Positions 4,747 to 7,452 of a DNA stretch of 7,452 nucleotides are shown here, piece by piece. A model generated the notes under the pieces. The model saw only the letters and a program-made list of their open reading frames with translations, did no database searches and was not told the DNA's origin. A program made the position numbers and the translations under genes. The stretch spans positions 1 to 7,452 of the forward strand of contig JAULUH010000089.1 in assembly GCA_032111745.1 (NCBI GenBank), in the 5' to 3' direction. Each line of letters starts with the position of its first letter. The first letter of the stretch is position 1. This DNA is from JAULUH01 sp032111745. GTDB taxonomy: Bacteria > Chloroflexota > Anaerolineae > JAAEKA01.

Positions 4747-7452
4747 TCAGGGTGGGCATTCGTCTAGACGCAGGAACTTCCGGCACTCGTCGCGGGTCAG
4801 CGAACGAGTCAGACGCGACTGGGCCAGAGCCAGCAGGTCCGGGACGTCCACGACATACACGTACACCTTGCCGCTGCCGCTGGTAGTTGCCAGGAAGCGG
4901 CCATCGGGGCTGAACTCCAGATCGGGGCCATTGTTGTCGCCGGGGATGGTCAGCAATTCCTGCCCGGTAACTGCGTTCCATAGCCTTGCGGTACCATCGA
5001 AACCAAGGGTCGCCAGCAGATCGCCCGCCGGGCTAAAGGAGACATCCCAGACCGTGCCAGTGTGACCGGTCAGAGTCAGAGTCGCAGAGGGCTTCTCAGT
5101 TTCGGCCGGATCGCTCAGACTCCATACTCTTGCCGCGCCATCCTCATGGGCGGTTGCCAGGTAGTTTCCGTCTGCGCTGAACGCCACCGACTTCACCTGT
5201 CCTGCGCCTGCGGCCAGGGTGGCCAGGTGCTCACCAGAGCTGGTTCGCCACAAGCGCGCCGTGCCATCCCAACTGGCGGAAGCCACGTACGCCCCGTCGA
5301 GGCTGAAGGCAACCCGGTGCACGCGATCGCTGTGGCCGTCAAGCACGGCGTGCAGGTCACCTGTCGTCGCGTTCCAGAGTTTCACCGTGCCATCTGAGCC
5401 GCCTGTCGCCAGCGTTTGCCCGGTGGAATCATAGGCTACGTCGATGTCCTGGGGTCCATGAGCTGCAAGCTTGCGGATGAGCTGGCCACTGACCGAGTCC
5501 CAGAGCCTTACCACTCCGTCATAGGCGGCCGTGGCGACAGAGCGACCGTCTGGACTGAAGGCGATCCGAGCTATGCGCTCAGGGTGCTCTGGTAGGTCTG
5601 TCAAGAGCTGGCCTGACACGGCATCCCAGATGGCTGCCTGGCTATCCCAACCGGAGGTAGCCAGCCGTGCCCCATCTGCGCTGAAGTCCACACTGTAAAC
5701 CACGGCGTCGTGGCCTGGCAGCGTCAACTGTTCCCGGCCACCGGCGGGGCTTATGTCCCAGATTCTCGTGGTGCCATCCGTGCTGGCCGTGGCAAGCAGG
5801 TTGCCCTCCGGGCTGAAGTCCAGGTTGGTGACCGGGCCCTGGTGACCGGGCAGGTTGAGAAGCAGGACCCCGGTGGAAGCATCCCAGAGTCTCACCACAC
5901 CATCGTCGCCACCGGTGGCGACTTGCCGGTTGTCTGTGCTGAAACCGATCGAGTAGGTGGGGCTACGTCGACCCAGGCTAACCAGCCGCTCGCCTGTTCG
6001 TGCGTCCCAAAGCGCGTTCTCGCCGTCGCCATCGGCGATCGCCATGAGGGTTCCATCGGGACTGTAGTCCACATCCCTGGTCTCGCGGGAGGCACCCCCG
6101 ATCGAGCCAGTTTGCTTGCCGGTCTGGACATCCCAGATTCTAACTGACTGGTCACTGGCAGCGGCAGTGGCAACGGCCAGTTGCGTTCCCTGGGGATCAA
6201 AGGCGATTCCGGCTGCGCTGGGCTGGCGCAAGATCAACAGGTTATCTCCGGTTGTCGCGTCCCAGAGTCGGACCGTACCATCGGCGCTGGTGGTCGCAAT
6301 CCGAGACCCGTCGGGGCTGAACTGCGCGTCGAAGATGTTGGCGATATGCCCGCGCAACCTGACAAGCTCGGTGCCATCCGCGGCATCCCAAACAGCGGCT
6401 GTGCCGTCGGCGCTGGCCGTGACCAGCCTGCGGCCGTCGGGGCTGAACTGCACGCTCACGCCATAGATATCGCGGCTGTGGCCGGAGAATGCGAGCATGG
6501 CCTGGCCGGTAGCGACATTCCATACGATCGTTGAGCTATCGGGACCGCCGGTAGCCAGTTGCGTGCCGTCCGGGCTGAAGGCAACACCATAAGGCCCTGG
6601 CAGCCTCTGCTGCAGGCGCGAGGTCTGGATCGCCTGATGCAACGCCTCCTCGGCTTCACGGGGCACAGGCAAATCAGCACCAAGGGTCTGAGAGATGGCG
6701 GCCATAGCCAGGAGGATGCTGCGTTCCGGGTCCAGAGCCAGATTGGACATAGCGGCAGCCGCCAGCTCCCGGGAGAACGCGACGCGGCTCTCCTGCTCGG
6801 CCAGGGCCGCGTTGGCATCTGCGATGCGTGCTGCCCGCTGGACCTGAACGCGCATGACCAGCGCCAGTCCGGCCAGGGCAATGGCGATGGCCAGGGCGAT
6901 GCTCAGGGCCAAGGCGCGGCGACGGAGCCGGACTACAGTCTGTCGCTGTTCCTCGGCCAGCCGTCTTTCCATGTCGGCCTTCTGCTGTTGGGTTGCAGCC
7001 AGGGCGCGGGCGGCCTCGAGCTCGCGTTCCTGCTGAGCTGCCTGCTCGCGCTGGCGACGCTCAGCCAGCTCCTGGGAGGCTACCAGGAACTGCTGTTCCG
7101 GCGCGTTCAGCTCAGCCGGATGGTTCTCGGCCCACTCGCGAGCGAGCGCCAGCCTGGCACCACTGTACAATTCACCGGGGTCACGGTCCATCTCCTCCCA
7201 GGCCTGGGCGGAGTCGGTTAGGTGGCGATGCAGCCGCAATCCTTCCCGGTCGTCGGCCAGCCACTGGCGCAGGGTTGGCCATTCACGGATCAGCGCCTCG
7301 TGGGCGATCTCCACCGTGTCCTGATCGACGGTGACGAGCCGTGCGTCGCTCAGGATGTGCAGGACCTGCCGCACCTGCTCCTGCGTGCCGGTGTTTGACG
7401 CCAACTCCTGGATCGGCACGCGACGCCGCGTGTCAGACGCCTCCTCACCCAG
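4747..7452 (-). CDS. STAND-type (nSTAND1-like) membrane protein with 14 WD40 repeats, 5' partial
   Basis: The frame is open to the window edge, so the start and the expected ATPase domain lie outside; about 901 residues are visible. Numbering from the GTG codon at 7419, residues 1-115 match the end of an nSTAND1-type module (DTRRRV just before it, IAHEALIREWPTLRQWL at 38-54, LYSGARLALAREW at 84-96). A charged Gln/Glu/Arg coiled coil follows (about 108-167), then one membrane helix (169-189, bases 6853-6915) preceded by RLRRR. A helical linker (211-276) leads into 14 WD40 repeats (277-858), enough for two seven-bladed propellers. The tail ends in ECRKFLRLDEC. STAND ATPases are switches that assemble on sensing a signal; WD40 repeats usually serve as the sensor or scaffold. 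What is sensed is unknown. The GTG at 7419 is not the start: upstream codons continue the conserved motif. The protein has only two cysteines, both in the last 12 residues. The GIY-YIG gene follows after 57 bases. Confidence 0.92.
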   Translation of the reverse strand: MGEEASDTRRRVPIQELASNTGTQEQVRQVLHILSDARLVTVDQDTVEIAHEALIREWPTLRQWLADDREGLRLHRHLTDSAQAWEEMDRDPGELYSGARLALAREWAENHPAELNAPEQQFLVASQELAERRQREQAAQQERELEAARALAATQQQKADMERRLAEEQRQTVVRLRRRALALSIALAIAIALAGLALVMRVQVQRAARIADANAALAEQESRVAFSRELAAAAMSNLALDPERSILLAMAAISQTLGADLPVPREAEEALHQAIQTSRLQQRLPGPYGVAFSPDGTQLATGGPDSSTIVWNVATGQAMLAFSGHSRDIYGVSVQFSPDGRRLVTASADGTAAVWDAADGTELVRLRGHIANIFDAQFSPDGSRIATTSADGTVRLWDATTGDNLLILRQPSAAGIAFDPQGTQLAVATAAASDQSVRIWDVQTGKQTGSIGGASRETRDVDYSPDGTLMAIADGDGENALWDARTGERLVSLGRRSPTYSIGFSTDNRQVATGGDDGVVRLWDASTGVLLLNLPGHQGPVTNLDFSPEGNLLATASTDGTTRIWDISPAGGREQLTLPGHDAVVYSVDFSADGARLATSGWDSQAAIWDAVSGQLLTDLPEHPERIARIAFSPDGRSVATAAYDGVVRLWDSVSGQLIRKLAAHGPQDIDVAYDSTGQTLATGGSDGTVKLWNATTGDLHAVLDGHSDRVHRVAFSLDGAYVASASWDGTARLWRTSSGEHLATLAAGAGQVKSVAFSADGNYLATAHEDGAARVWSLSDPAETEKPSATLTLTGHTGTVWDVSFSPAGDLLATLGFDGTARLWNAVTGQELLTIPGDNNGPDLEFSPDGRFLATTSGSGKVYVYVVDVPDLLALAQSRLTRSLTRDECRKFLRLDECPP
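4846..6591 (-). repeat. 14 WD40 repeats in the encoded protein
   Basis: Units of about 42 residues carry the pattern FSPDG..LAT...DGT.RLWD, with turn words such as SPDG, SADG and STDN and end words WD, WN or WR. Repeat 12 has a longer insert (PAETEKPSA). Repeat 14 is degenerate, ending YVYVVDV in place of WD, as expected for a last blade that closes a ring. The repeats differ from each other throughout, so this is an old array and not a recent amplification. The same periodicity creates long empty frames on the opposite strand. Confidence 0.9.

Noticed and set aside
5062..7334. Several plus-strand open frames opposite the WD40 gene
   Set aside because: They mirror the periodic WD40 repeats and have no independent start signals or domains.
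7417..7419. GTG at 7419 as the true start of the WD40 protein
   Set aside because: The frame continues to the window edge, and the residues just before it (DTRRR) belong to the conserved STAND-associated stretch, so the gene starts outside the window.

Overview
The window looks like a chromosomal piece of a GC-rich bacterium, most likely a member of Chloroflexota. The main clue is the large minus-strand protein: the C-terminal end of a STAND-type ATPase followed by a coiled coil, one membrane helix and 14 WD40 repeats, an architecture common in that phylum. The CGAAG-rich intergenic repeats and the GTAGGGG-type palindrome fit the same picture. This placement is inferred from gene content only. 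I saw no RNA gene, transposase, CRISPR array, phage gene or replication origin.

Layout. At the left edge a strong intrinsic terminator (69-105) closes an upstream plus-strand unit outside the window. A sigma70-like promoter (119-147) then starts the gene for a PYROXD2-like FAD-dependent oxidoreductase (215-1834, plus). Between this gene and its convergent neighbour lie 216 bases of repeats: a perfect 15-bp tandem duplication, an array of ten CGAAG words with 16-bp units, and a perfect 9-bp palindrome. All remaining genes are on the minus strand. In order of transcription they are the WD40/STAND protein (7452-4747, N-terminus outside the window), a small GIY-YIG-like protein (4689-4186), and a 640-residue fusion of a galactokinase-like GHMP sugar kinase with a GalU-like nucleotidyltransferase (3973-2051).

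How the genes work together. The WD40/STAND and GIY-YIG genes are 57 bases apart with no visible promoter or terminator between them, so co-transcription is plausible. Pairing a STAND sensor with a small nuclease-like protein is the most speculative but most suggestive association here. The sugar kinase/pyrophosphorylase fusion has its own extended -10 promoter (4109-4136) and a structured leader of about 128 nt, so it is probably an independent unit. It predicts a one-polypeptide salvage route: free sugar to sugar-1-phosphate to nucleotide sugar. The oxidoreductase gene has no visible link to the others.

The least routine observations are the kinase-first fusion, the structured leader that begins at the predicted transcription start, and the WD40 protein's cysteine pattern: only two cysteines in about 900 residues, nine positions apart in the last twelve. 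That pattern, together with a membrane helix, suggests that the propellers may face the outside of the cell.
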